From contig CAKOPZ010000014.1 of assembly GCA_934101145.1 (NCBI GenBank), positions 1 through 37,248 of the forward strand: a stretch of DNA of 37,248 bases. The letters run 5' to 3'. Below are positions 8,435-15,969 of this stretch, one piece after another; position 1 is the first letter of the stretch, and each line of letters opens with the position of its first letter. This DNA comes from an uncultured Clostridia bacterium. Lineage in GTDB: Bacteria > Bacillota > Clostridia > TANB77 > CAG-508. A program made the position numbers and the translations under genes. Below the pieces are notes generated by a model. It did no database searches. It was not told where the DNA came from and was given only the letters and a program-made list of their open reading frames with translations.

Positions 8435-9751
8435 TTGAAAAAGAATATAAAAACTAATGAAAAGAAAAAAAAGGGTGGAAAAGCAAAGTATATATTAATT
8501 ACTATTTTACTTATAATATTGATAATTGTAGGAGTGTTTGTATATAAAGTTCAAAAGAACGGTGGAGGATTGCAAGGAATGGCAGCTGCACTTCTTGGAC
8601 ATGACGAAGAAACTGTAAATAAACTTCCTAAAATGTATTGTTTAGTTTTAGGAAAAAGTGAAAATTTAACAGATACAATAATGCTTGCATCATATGATCC
8701 TAAAACACAAGAGGCAGCATTGTTATCAATACCTAGGGATACCTTTGTTGGTACGAGTGAAGCAAGTGCAAGCCCAAGTGATAAAATTAATGCAATATAT
8801 AATATGTATACTGACAAACAAAAAGGACTTGAAAAATTATTGGAAAAGGTTAGAAACCTTACAGATATAGATGTTAGATATTATGTAATGGTTGATACAA
8901 AAGCTTTAAGAGCGTTGGTAGATGAAATTGGTGGAGTAACATTTGATGTACCAATTGACATGAAATATGATGATAATAAACAAAACTTGCATATCAATTT
9001 GAAAGCAGGTGTACAAAAATTAGATGGAGACAAAGCAGAGCAAGTAGTTCGTTTTAGACACAATAATAATGGAACAACATATCCATCAAGTTATGGAGTT
9101 CAGGATATTGGAAGAATGAAAACTCAAAGAGCATTTATAACAGCACTTGCAAAACAAACTTTAGTACCATCTAATATAACAAAAATACCTGAGTTTTTAG
9201 ATATAGCGAAGCAATATGTTGAAACAAATTTAGACTTTAATACAATAAAAGATTATGTACCATATGCAGTTAATTTCAATACAGATAATTTAAAAACAGA
9301 TAAATTACCTGGAGTAGCTCAATATATAAATGGTTGGTCTTTTTATAAATCTGATAAAACAGAAACAAAAAAAATGATTAGCGAATTATTTTATACACAA
9401 GTAAAAAATGATGATACTGATGGAAATAGCATTTCTGAAAATACTGTATCAGATGGTTCTACTTCTACTCAAATAGACAGATCAAAAGTTAATATAGAAG
9501 TATTAAATGGAAGTGGAAGCAATACAAATCTATCTGAATTTGTTGCAGAATTAAAATCTGCAGGATACAATGTAAAGAAAACAGGAAAAACAACAACAAC
9601 ATCAAAAACTGCTATAATAAATCGTGGGAAAGTATCAGAAAATATCATAACAGACATAAAGAAAATACTTGCAACAGGAAGTAGTACATCAGGTAGTTCA
9701 AGTGGAAATACTGATGTAACAATTATACTGGGCACAGATTATGTTTTATAA
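8435..9751 (+). CDS. LytR-CpsA-Psr (LCP) family cell wall glycopolymer ligase
   Basis: The 438-residue protein has a lysine-rich cytoplasmic tip, one signal-anchor helix (YILITILLIILIIVGVFVYK), a full LCP domain and a C-terminal LytR_C domain (IEVLNGSGSNTNLSEFVAEL onward). LCP hallmarks are visible: DTIMLASYDP, the arginine-bearing SIPRDTFV, and the FRHNNNG and GRMKTQR segments that bind the polyprenyl pyrophosphate. LCP enzymes attach teichoic acids or capsule to peptidoglycan on the outer face of the membrane. TTG 8435 is chosen because GGGAGTG sits 6 nt upstream and the promoter leaves no leader for ATG 8420. It is convergent with dacA, with a shared terminator between them. Confidence 0.9.
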   Translation: MKKNIKTNEKKKKGGKAKYILITILLIILIIVGVFVYKVQKNGGGLQGMAAALLGHDEETVNKLPKMYCLVLGKSENLTDTIMLASYDPKTQEAALLSIPRDTFVGTSEASASPSDKINAIYNMYTDKQKGLEKLLEKVRNLTDIDVRYYVMVDTKALRALVDEIGGVTFDVPIDMKYDDNKQNLHINLKAGVQKLDGDKAEQVVRFRHNNNGTTYPSSYGVQDIGRMKTQRAFITALAKQTLVPSNITKIPEFLDIAKQYVETNLDFNTIKDYVPYAVNFNTDNLKTDKLPGVAQYINGWSFYKSDKTETKKMISELFYTQVKNDDTDGNSISENTVSDGSTSTQIDRSKVNIEVLNGSGSNTNLSEFVAELKSAGYNVKKTGKTTTTSKTAIINRGKVSENIITDIKKILATGSSTSGSSSGNTDVTIILGTDYVL

Positions 9752-9756
9752 AATAG

Positions 9757-9796
9757 AAAAAAGGGGGAATTTTTATTTTAAAATTCTCCCTTTTTT
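9757..9796. terminator. Bidirectional terminator between LCP and DacA genes
   Basis: AAAAAAGGGGGAATTTT pairs with AAAATTCTCCCTTTTTT, with one G-U pair and a short loop. A and T runs on both sides serve both strands of this convergent gene pair. Confidence 0.9.
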
Positions 9797-9827
9797 GTTT
9801 AAATTTATTATTTTAGTTGTTTATATT

Positions 9828-11228
9828 TTATTGCAAATAATCAGAAATTTGTGTAAATTTTATTTCTCCACTACCATTGTGGATACTGTTAATATCTTCA
9901 TCGAATTTTTTAAATCTACTGCCTTTATTTTTACTTTTTTTATTTGTCTTTGGCTTATATTCCCTTATCTTATTGCTGTTTTTTCTTTTTGGCTTTTTAT
10001 TAGATGTACTTTTTAATAATCTATAAAGTATGTATAAAATTAGAAATACTAATGCAATTCTAAAGATAATTACTTCAAAACTTGAAGGAATTACGGAGTT
10101 TTCAGCAATTAAATCTGATGAATAATCTTTTCCATCTATAGTGTATGTAACTTTTCCTACAACCGAATTTTCAGCAATAGGTGCTTCCAAATTTTCTTTA
10201 AGTTCTATCTTAGGTGTAAGATTTTCTGTATTTATTTTAGAAGGTATCAGTACAGAAATATCATCTTTTACAGAGATTTCTAAGTTTTTTGATTCATTAG
10301 TTGCATTAGCAATTTCGACAGTTTTTATAATATTTCCAGATGTTTGCAACTTTTTATGTGTATAATTGTCAAATCCATAGTTAAACATTGTTTTGCAGTC
10401 TGTGTATCTTTCAGTAATGGAATTTGCTTTTAGAACAACTTCTATAAGTTCCATATTTCCTTTTTTAGCAGATGCTACTATACAGCTTCCAGCAGAATCT
10501 GTATAACCTGTTTTTAATCCAGTGGTATATTCGTAATAATATTTGCTACCTGGATTGATTAGACCATTTGTTGCATTAAAAATTCTATCAGTTTTATCAT
10601 ATTTATTTGTAGTAGGTAATGTATATTGCTTAATCATTGCAATTCGTTTTATATCAGGGAACTTCATTGCATATTTTCCAATCAATGCCAAGTCATATGC
10701 TGTTGAGTAATGATTTTTATTATGAATTCCGTTAGGATTTACAAAATGCGTATCTTTACATCCAAGTTCTTGAGCTTTTTTATTCATTAAATTTGCAAAT
10801 TCTTCGACTGAACCAGATATATGCTCTGCAAGAACAATTGCAGCATCATTTGCAGAAGGAATTAAAAGAACATTTAGCAATTGTTCAATGGTAAGTTCTT
10901 CGCCTTCTTTTAGATTTGCATGTGAATATCCAACTGGAATAGAAAAAATAGCATTATGGCTAACTGTTGCTTTATCTGTCAATTTGCAATTCTCTAAAGT
11001 TAAAATAGCTGTCATGAGTTTTGTGGTGCTTGCTGGATACATTCTTTCATAAGCATTTTTAGCATATAAAATTTTATCTGATTTAACATCCATTAAAATA
11101 CAAGCTTCCGAGTTTGTATTTAGTTTATCAGTATTTATATCTAAAGATGTATTTGAAGCAAATACATTGTTTATAAAAAAAATTAAAAAAAATAAAGTTA
11201 AAATAAAACACGAAATTTTTTTACGCAT
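9828..11228 (-). CDS. dacA: D-alanyl-D-alanine carboxypeptidase (PBP5/DacA family)
   Basis: This 466-residue low-molecular-weight penicillin-binding protein removes the terminal D-Ala of peptidoglycan stem peptides outside the cell. A signal peptide (ISCFILTLFFLIFFINNVFA) is followed by the acyl-serine motif S67-T-T-K70, the S125-A-N127 motif and K239-T-G241. The PBP5-associated beta domain follows, then a membrane helix near residue 390 (VIIFRIALVFLILYILYRLL) and a basic tail of about 65 residues ending away from the membrane. Typical members anchor by a C-terminal amphipathic helix; the true TM plus long basic tail is less common. Start is supported by GGGGAGA before the ATG and by a good promoter. 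The family is certain; the gene symbol is by homology class. Confidence 0.92.
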   Translation of the reverse strand: MRKKISCFILTLFFLIFFINNVFASNTSLDINTDKLNTNSEACILMDVKSDKILYAKNAYERMYPASTTKLMTAILTLENCKLTDKATVSHNAIFSIPVGYSHANLKEGEELTIEQLLNVLLIPSANDAAIVLAEHISGSVEEFANLMNKKAQELGCKDTHFVNPNGIHNKNHYSTAYDLALIGKYAMKFPDIKRIAMIKQYTLPTTNKYDKTDRIFNATNGLINPGSKYYYEYTTGLKTGYTDSAGSCIVASAKKGNMELIEVVLKANSITERYTDCKTMFNYGFDNYTHKKLQTSGNIIKTVEIANATNESKNLEISVKDDISVLIPSKINTENLTPKIELKENLEAPIAENSVVGKVTYTIDGKDYSSDLIAENSVIPSSFEVIIFRIALVFLILYILYRLLKSTSNKKPKRKNSNKIREYKPKTNKKSKNKGSRFKKFDEDINSIHNGSGEIKFTQISDYLQ

Positions 11229-11256
11229 AATAAATCTCCCCGAAAAATTTAACTAT

Positions 11257-11285
11257 ACTATACAGTATTTTACGTAAAAATTCAA
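11257..11285 (-). promoter_or_regulatory. Sigma-A promoter of dacA
   Basis: On the minus strand: TTGAAT (11285-11280), 17-bp spacer, TATAGT (11262-11257), about 28 bp before the ATG. A second overlapping TATAGT follows immediately (11257-11252). Confidence 0.7.
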
Positions 11286-11338
11286 TTATTTTTACATAAT
11301 TTGTTGTATAAAATATATTTGAAAGGAAAAGTGATATA

Positions 11339-11983
11339 ATGGAAAATTTAAAAGAATTATTAAAAAAGAATATTTCTATAATTATAATGCTTGTTGCGAT
11401 TTTAATAATAGGGATAGTATTTTACAAAAAAGAGGAAGGCACACATGATGTGCAAAATATATTTGATGAAATTGAGAATAATGTAAATGAGGTAGAAAAT
11501 GTAGTAACTGAAGAAACAAAGCAAATAGCAGTACACATTACAGGAGAAGTAAAAAAATCTGGGGTGATATATTTAAAAGAAGGCTCAAGGATAATTGATG
11601 CAATAGAAAAAGCAGGAGGAACAACAAAAAATGCAGATTTAGGGAAAGTAAATTTAGCGTATGTATTGCAAGATGGGCAGAAAGTATATATACCAAATAA
11701 AAAAAATAATGCAAGTGTATATATTTCAGAAGATAGTGGACAAGATGTAATTGATAATGGCAATACTAACACAAAAACAGAAAATAAAAGAAAAAAAATA
11801 AATATCAATACAGCAAATAAAGAAGAATTGCAAAGTATATCAGGGATTGGTCCAGCACTTGCAGAAAAAATAGTTTCGTATAGAAATACAAATGGAAAAT
11901 TTAAAAAGGTAGAAGATTTAAAAAATGTAAATGGAATAGGTGAAAGCAAATATAGGAATATTAAAGACAGTATTTGCATATAA
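11339..11983 (+). CDS. comEA: ComEA family DNA-binding protein
   Basis: The 214-residue protein has an N-terminal anchor helix (ISIIIMLVAILIIGIVFY), a linker, an SLBB domain (VHITGEVKKSGVIYLKEGSR...) and two C-terminal helix-hairpin-helix motifs (NINTANKEELQSISGIGPAL and VEDLKNVNGIG). This is the full ComEA layout. ComEA is the membrane-tethered receptor that binds incoming double-stranded DNA during natural transformation. No comEB/comEC follows here; the gene stands alone before the tRNA-fMet gene. Whether the organism is competent cannot be told from this. Confidence 0.92.
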   Translation: MENLKELLKKNISIIIMLVAILIIGIVFYKKEEGTHDVQNIFDEIENNVNEVENVVTEETKQIAVHITGEVKKSGVIYLKEGSRIIDAIEKAGGTTKNADLGKVNLAYVLQDGQKVYIPNKKNNASVYISEDSGQDVIDNGNTNTKTENKRKKININTANKEELQSISGIGPALAEKIVSYRNTNGKFKKVEDLKNVNGIGESKYRNIKDSICI

Positions 11984-12096
11984 TTATTGTAGATACTTTT
12001 TATATTTTAGATATTTATTAGGATAGGCGAAAAGGGCAGTATGTAAAAAGTTAATTGCAATTTGAATGAAAAATTGCAAAAAAGTAAGTTGTAGTG

Positions 12097-12125
12097 TTGA
12101 CAAATGTATATATAAGTTGTATACT
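12097..12125 (+). promoter_or_regulatory. Sigma-A promoter of tRNA-fMet
   Basis: TTGACA (12097-12102), 17-bp spacer, TATACT (12120-12125). The tRNA begins at 12175. Confidence 0.85.
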
Positions 12126-12174
12126 TAGAAAGTAGTCATTGGAAATCAACGAATGCCAACACTACAATAAATAT

Positions 12175-12250
12175 CGCGGGGTGGAGCAGTTGGCAGCTCG
12201 TTGGGCTCATAACCCAAAGGTCGGTAGTTCGAGTCTACCCCCCGCAACCA
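12175..12250 (+). tRNA. Initiator tRNA-fMet (CAU), integration target
   Basis: The 76-nt sequence with encoded CCA has anticodon loop CTCATAA. Two initiator marks are present: an unpaired C1-A72 at the top of the acceptor stem (CGCGGGG/CCCCGCA) and three consecutive G-C pairs below the anticodon loop (GGG/CCC). The 3' end is repeated at 17782 and 23456, so this gene is the attachment site for at least three stacked elements. Each element restores the tRNA 3' end, so function is kept. Confidence 0.96.
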
Positions 12251-12252
12251 AA
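12239..12252 (+). repeat. att copy 1 (tRNA-fMet 3' end)
   Basis: CCCCCGCAACCAAA is the direct repeat shared with 17782-17795 (14 of 14) and 23456-23468 (13 of 13). It marks the left end of element A. Confidence 0.75.
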
Positions 12253-12264
12253 GAAATATTGCTG

Positions 12265-12298
12265 AAAATAGCTTGTATCAAGGGATACAGGCTATTTT
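12265..12298 (+). terminator. Hairpin terminator after tRNA-fMet
   Basis: AAAATAGC-T-TGTATC pairs with GATACA-G-GCTATTTT (one mismatch, short loop), followed by a T-rich stretch. Confidence 0.65.
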
Positions 12299-12398
12299 AT
12301 TGCTTTTAATCAATTTATTTTTTGCTTAATTTATAAAAATTGATTTTCACTAGAAATATCAAGCTTTTAACGAATTTTTATTTATTTTCTTTTTTCTT

Positions 12399-12464
12399 TT
12401 TACTAAACAATCAACTAAACAAAAATTAATAAGAATTAAGCTTGTTTAGTTGATGTTTAGTAAA
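12399..12464. repeat. Inverted repeat near left end of element A (possible integrase arm sites)
   Basis: TTTACTAAACAATCAACTAAACAA (read in two halves) is the inverse of 12442-12464 with one extra base. The repeated TAAACA/TGTTTA units lie between the tRNA and the integrase gene, where tyrosine recombinases bind arm sites. A related GTTTACTTAA/TTAAGTAAAC repeat lies at the other end of element A. The rest of 12299-12699 is AT-rich with nothing else recognisable. Confidence 0.45.
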
Positions 12465-12699
12465 CACTATTCAAACTATTGATACACAAGGGGTTGAGCT
12501 AATATAACAATGTAAAACACTATAACTTATAAGTGTGACATTAAATGCTTGTAATTGTTGATATAAAGGCATTTGCAAGCTATCTAAAATATGAATTTTA
12601 AAAAGTAAAAAATTATACTTTGAATAAAAAATTCGTTAACCCAATAAAAAGTTTAATTTTCAACGAAATTTTATATATTGTTTAGGTAGCATTAGTGAT

Positions 12700-13374
12700 T
12701 TACCTTTCATCTTTTTCATTAGTACTGTTGTGAATATTATTTATATAGTACATGTTATCATTTGCAATTAAATTTTCATTCATATAATATTGGTTTACCT
12801 TGTCGATTTCTTGTTGTTTAAATTTATCAAATACAGATGTGTAAGTATTTAAAGTAATTCCGACATCTGTATGCCCCATTAATTTTTGAACAACAACAGG
12901 AGCCATACCACTTTCAATACAACGTGTTCCATAACTATGTCTTAAACTATGTGTAGATATATCTTTTATATTAAAATTCTTCTCTAATATTCTATGTAAT
13001 TCAGAGTTAACGTTACACCTTCTTGTATATTTACTATTATTAGGCTTAAATAATAATTTTTCTTCATTGTTTATTTGATTATTAGCAAACTGCATTTGTT
13101 CCATTATGTATGGATAAAGAAAACCTGGAATAGGGAGAACTCTCATTCCTGCATAAGTTTTTGTTTTATTTCCCATTATAACAGCATCATTTTCGTCAGT
13201 TGTTAATGTTCTATGTATATTAATTTTTTTATTTTTCAAATCAATGTCGTGGGTAGATAATGCCAATGCTTCTCCAATTCTTAACCCCATATACATTTGT
13301 AGCAAATATGCATTTTTGTTTTTTGCTTTTTCATAAATATATCTATTGATAGAATAATTAATATCTTTATTCAT
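12700..13374 (-). CDS. Tyrosine recombinase, catalytic domain only (element A integrase)
   Basis: The 224 residues correspond to the catalytic half of a phage-type integrase: GLRIGEAL with the first arginine, a lysine in the beta-hairpin region (GNKTKTYAGMRVLPI), HSLRHSYGTR with histidine and second arginine, LMGHTD, and the nucleophile tyrosine in TLNTYTSVFD. Family members are usually 350-400 residues, with AP2-like and SAM-like DNA-binding domains in front; those are missing here. The start ATG is 7 bp after the stop of the preceding gene, with only a weak GGGG signal, so expression may be by coupling. It may be a decayed integrase or one whose N-terminal part was replaced. It points toward the tRNA-fMet att site. 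Confidence 0.8.
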   Translation of the reverse strand: MNKDINYSINRYIYEKAKNKNAYLLQMYMGLRIGEALALSTHDIDLKNKKINIHRTLTTDENDAVIMGNKTKTYAGMRVLPIPGFLYPYIMEQMQFANNQINNEEKLLFKPNNSKYTRRCNVNSELHRILEKNFNIKDISTHSLRHSYGTRCIESGMAPVVVQKLMGHTDVGITLNTYTSVFDKFKQQEIDKVNQYYMNENLIANDNMYYINNIHNSTNEKDER

Positions 13375-13378
13375 TTGA

Positions 13379-13780
13379 TTACCCCATTCTTTTATTTATT
13401 AACTTAGATGCTTTATACAAAGTATTTAAGTTATTTTTAAAATGTTTTATGCCTTTTTCTCGTAATGAAATAACCTCATTTTTTTGTAGCTTTAATCTTT
13501 TGCAAATATCATTTAATCGAACATTTTCAACGTATGATAGATACAATACTTTTTTTTCAAGTAGTGGAACAATTTTCATAGCTGAATAATAGGTATCATT
13601 TGTAAAAATATTTTCTAAATGATTAATATCTACGTCAATATTATTTGCTTTGATCATTTGTGTCTGATAATAGTTATCTTCAATTATTTTTACAATTGTT
13701 TCTGTTTCAAGGACAGTTTCAATGATTGAATTTAATTCCTCTTTTGTAAAGTTTAGTTTTGCTCTTTTTTTCTCTTTCAT
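13379..13780 (-). CDS. Sigma-70 region 4-like helix-turn-helix protein
   Basis: The 133-residue protein has a C-terminal segment resembling sigma region 4: LLEKKVLYLSYVENVRLNDICKRLKLQKNEVISLREKGIK (quoted in parts by position 73-112), with the usual hinge, helix and recognition helix. The N-terminal half is acidic-helical and unrecognised. The RBS GAGG and start are supported by AAAAGATGAAAG context upstream. It lies just before the integrase and probably forms one operon with it; small sigma-like proteins often regulate excision or transfer in Firmicute elements. Direct function is inferred from position. Confidence 0.6.
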   Translation of the reverse strand: MKEKKRAKLNFTKEELNSIIETVLETETIVKIIEDNYYQTQMIKANNIDVDINHLENIFTNDTYYSAMKIVPLLEKKVLYLSYVENVRLNDICKRLKLQKNEVISLREKGIKHFKNNLNTLYKASKLINKRMG

Positions 13781-13948
13781 CTTTTAAAACCTCTTTTCAA
13801 AAAAATTTAGATTTCTAGAAACTAATTTGTTGTTCGAACTTGTTATAGTGTAACACGTAAAAAATAAGATAAAGCGTTTGGTATAGTAAAATATAGAAAG
13901 GCATAGTTTAGTATAGTCAAAACTGTGCTAAACATTGAAATATAAAGA

Positions 13949-13987
13949 AAAGACAGGACTAAATTTACGAGATTCAGTTCTGTCTTT
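13949..13987 (-). terminator. Hairpin terminator after a degenerate minus-strand gene
   Basis: AAAGACAGGACT pairs with AGTTCTGTCTTT (one G-U) around a 15-nt loop. Read on the minus strand it ends in TTTCTTTATA and lies 8 bp after the stop codon of the gene remnant at 13995. Confidence 0.6.
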
Positions 13988-13994
13988 GTTATAA

Positions 13995-14223
13995 AATTAT
14001 TTGTTATAAATTAAATTGATTATTAGATTAATTAATGTTTTTGTTGTCATAAAATATATGTCATATTCAAAATGAAATATATTTTTAAAGTTATTTTTTG
14101 TTTTTGTAGAGTCTATACACCTAAAAGCATAATCAATATTTGATTTTATTTTAGCTTGAGAGATATGTTTTTTGCTAGCTAATTGTTTGCGTAATTTTTT
14201 TAATTCTATATCATCATTTATTT
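13995..14223 (-). pseudogene. Start-less gene remnant
   Basis: An open frame of about 75 codons on the minus strand (NDDIELKKLRKQLASKKHIS, then QAKIKSNIDYAFRCIDSTKT) ends in TAA at 13997-13995 and is followed by a terminator. No start codon or RBS is available; an in-frame TAA lies two codons upstream. It looks like the C-terminal end of a lost helix-rich protein, perhaps DNA-binding. I do not recognise the family. Confidence 0.4.
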
Positions 14224-14278
14224 AAAAATGTAATAGATGAATAGGATTATAAAAGATAGTCATAATAAAAAAGAGATT

Positions 14279-14336
14279 TATATAATTGCCAATTAACGAT
14301 AGGTTAAGGGAAAGATGGCAATTATATATTTTTTTT
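14279..14336 (+). terminator. Intrinsic terminator or attenuator-like hairpin
   Basis: TATATAATTGCCA pairs perfectly with TGGCAATTATATA across a 24-nt purine-rich loop and is followed by a run of eight T. No gene on the plus strand ends just upstream, so it may end a small RNA starting in 14223-14279. Confidence 0.6.
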
Positions 14337-14368
14337 ACAAAACAACACATCAAAAATGATAAAATTCA

Positions 14369-14397
14369 TTGACAGTGAAAAGATGTATTGATAAAAT
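14369..14397 (+). promoter_or_regulatory. Sigma-A promoter of the small-peptide/pilin-like operon
   Basis: TTGACA (14369-14374), 17-bp spacer, TAAAAT (14392-14397). It is followed by a leader of about 100 nt to the ATG at 14500. Confidence 0.7.
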
Positions 14398-14499
14398 ATA
14401 GAAGAACTGATAGCAAAAAAGTAGAATAAAGCCGTAGTACATTGAAAAAGGAAAATAAAAGATTTACTCTGATAAAGAAAGATAAGGGAGCAATGTATT

Positions 14500-14631
14500 A
14501 TGGCAATATTTGAGAATAAAAATAAAGCTGTTAGTAAAAAAGTGAATAAAAAAGTAGAAACAGTAGAAAATAAGACAAATGTAAAAAAGAAGGTAAGAAA
14601 AACGAAGGAGGCAGATAAAAATGATAAATAA
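14500..14631 (+). CDS. 43-residue highly basic peptide upstream of DGR target
   Basis: ATG at 14500 follows AAGGGAG with 10-nt spacing. The product begins MAIFENKNKAVSKKVNKKVE and is about one third lysine, with no hydrophobic segment. Its stop overlaps the start of the FGE-like gene by 11 nt, so translation is probably coupled. I do not recognise it. It is far shorter than the DGR accessory protein Avd (about 120 residues), although Avd is also basic. It could be a coupling leader peptide or a nucleic-acid-binding peptide. Confidence 0.55.
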   Translation: MAIFENKNKAVSKKVNKKVETVENKTNVKKKVRKTKEADKNDK

Positions 14632-15880
14632 AAATTTATCAGGGTGTAAAAGAATAAGAAGAGAAAACGGTATTACGCTAATTGCGTTAGTAGTAACCAT
14701 TGTGGTTTTGATTATCTTAGCTACAGTAAGTATTCTTGCTGTATTTGGAGATAATGGAATAATTGCAAGAGCACAAAAGGCAAAGGATAAACATGAAGAA
14801 GGAAAGGCATATGAAACAAATATACTAGATGATTATGCAAGTTATATTGGAAATTACTTAGATGGAAAAGGTGGAAATCAAGGAGGAGATGGAAAAGTTA
14901 CATTACCAGATGGATGGAATGGAGACAAAGTAAATCCAGTAAAAAGCGAAGATAATATAGTTGTGCCAGTACCAAAAGGATATACAGCATCAACAGTAAC
15001 AGGAGAAAAAAGTGTATCAAGTGGATTTGTAATAAAAGAAGGAAGTAATGGAGGAGCAACATCAGGAATAAATGAATTTGTATGGGTGCCAGTAGAAAAT
15101 ATATCAGATATATATGATTCAGCAAATAATGCAGGACAGTTGTGGGATTTTAGTGGAACAACATCTAGTAAAAAAACATATCCAACAACAAAAAATAGTG
15201 GCTTTAGAGAGCCAGATGTAGTGACAAGTGCAAGTAAAGGTTCAGATAGTACAAGTGGTAGTGAGTATGATGCAGTAAGTACTAATCTGCAACAAGCAGG
15301 AATGTCAAGTACAGCAACAGCAAGTGATTTTAAGATACAATTACAAAATGAATTTAAAGAAATGATAAAAAGTGTAAAAACATATGGAGGATTTTATATA
15401 GGAAAATATGAAACAGGAAATCTAAGTCAAAGCAAGGCAGTAGTGCAAAAGAATAATACAGATATAGGAGACCAAACATGGTATACAATGTATAAGGTAT
15501 GTAAAACAATAAAAGCAAATGAAAATGTAGAAACAAGTATGATATGGGGATGTCAATGGGATGCAACAATGAGATGGATGCAAACAAGTACAAATTCAGA
15601 AGTAGCAAATTTTCCAACAAATTCAACAGGAAAGGGAAATTATGATACATCGTCACCAATACCAACAGGATCAAACAGTAGTTATTCAGTAAATAACATA
15701 TATGATATGGCAGGAAATGTATGGGATAGGACAATTGAGGCCTACGATACGGATTATCGTGTTGTACGCGGAGGTTACTACGATCCAGTTTCGGGGGATG
15801 CAGCTAGCTATCGTAACATCGGCGGTCCGACCGGTAGTGTTAGCTCCTGTGGTTGTAGGTCCACACTTTATGTAAGGTAA
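14621..15880 (+). CDS. Type IV pilin-like FGE/SUMF1 protein with DGR-type variable C-terminus
   Basis: The 419-residue protein starts at ATG after AAGGAGGCAGATAAAA. Residues 1-17 are basic and end in glycine; residues 18-40 are a hydrophobic prepilin-type helix (G|ITLIALVVTIVVLIILATV), so a prepilin peptidase would cut after G17. A helix (NGIIARAQKAKDKHEEGKAY), a Gly-rich linker and an FGE/SUMF1-like domain follow (FVWVPVENISDIYD, GGFYIGKYETG, NNIYDMAGNVWDRTIEAY, RVVRGGYY, GCRSTLYVR). The final ~50 codons form VR2. The FGE catalytic cysteines are not evident, so this is a binding fold, not a sulfatase-activating enzyme. It sits within element A between its integrase and MobV relaxase. Pilin-type leader and SUMF1 similarity are seen; display and ligand binding are inferred. 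Confidence 0.85.
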   Translation: MINKNLSGCKRIRRENGITLIALVVTIVVLIILATVSILAVFGDNGIIARAQKAKDKHEEGKAYETNILDDYASYIGNYLDGKGGNQGGDGKVTLPDGWNGDKVNPVKSEDNIVVPVPKGYTASTVTGEKSVSSGFVIKEGSNGGATSGINEFVWVPVENISDIYDSANNAGQLWDFSGTTSSKKTYPTTKNSGFREPDVVTSASKGSDSTSGSEYDAVSTNLQQAGMSSTATASDFKIQLQNEFKEMIKSVKTYGGFYIGKYETGNLSQSKAVVQKNNTDIGDQTWYTMYKVCKTIKANENVETSMIWGCQWDATMRWMQTSTNSEVANFPTNSTGKGNYDTSSPIPTGSNSSYSVNNIYDMAGNVWDRTIEAYDTDYRVVRGGYYDPVSGDAASYRNIGGPTGSVSSCGCRSTLYVR

Positions 15881-15903
15881 CCCTGAGCGCTAATAGCGAT
15901 AAA
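15731..15903 (+). repeat. VR2: putative DGR variable repeat
   Basis: This is the counterpart of VR1. Reading backward from the shared GGTTGTAGG, the codon pairs keep their third base almost everywhere while first and second bases change freely. The implied ancestral template is rich in AAC/AAT codons. Upstream of 15731 the two genes differ in the ordinary way, including many synonymous third-base changes. Conservation extends past the stop to GATAAA. Confidence 0.8.
15888..15898. promoter_or_regulatory. Hairpin just after VR2 (IMH-like position)
   Basis: CGCTA-A-TAGCG, identical in sequence and position to the hairpin after VR1. Its conservation in a non-coding position suggests a role in retrohoming. 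Confidence 0.55.
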
Positions 15904-15969
15904 ATGGATTGATAGTGTATGAAGAATAAAGAGGTATATGAACAGGTTCGTAGTAAGAGCGAATCGGAG

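Noticed and set aside
14621..15880. True sulfatase-modifying enzyme
   Set aside because: No FGE catalytic cysteine pair is evident, no sulfatase gene nearby, and the C-terminus is hypervariable.
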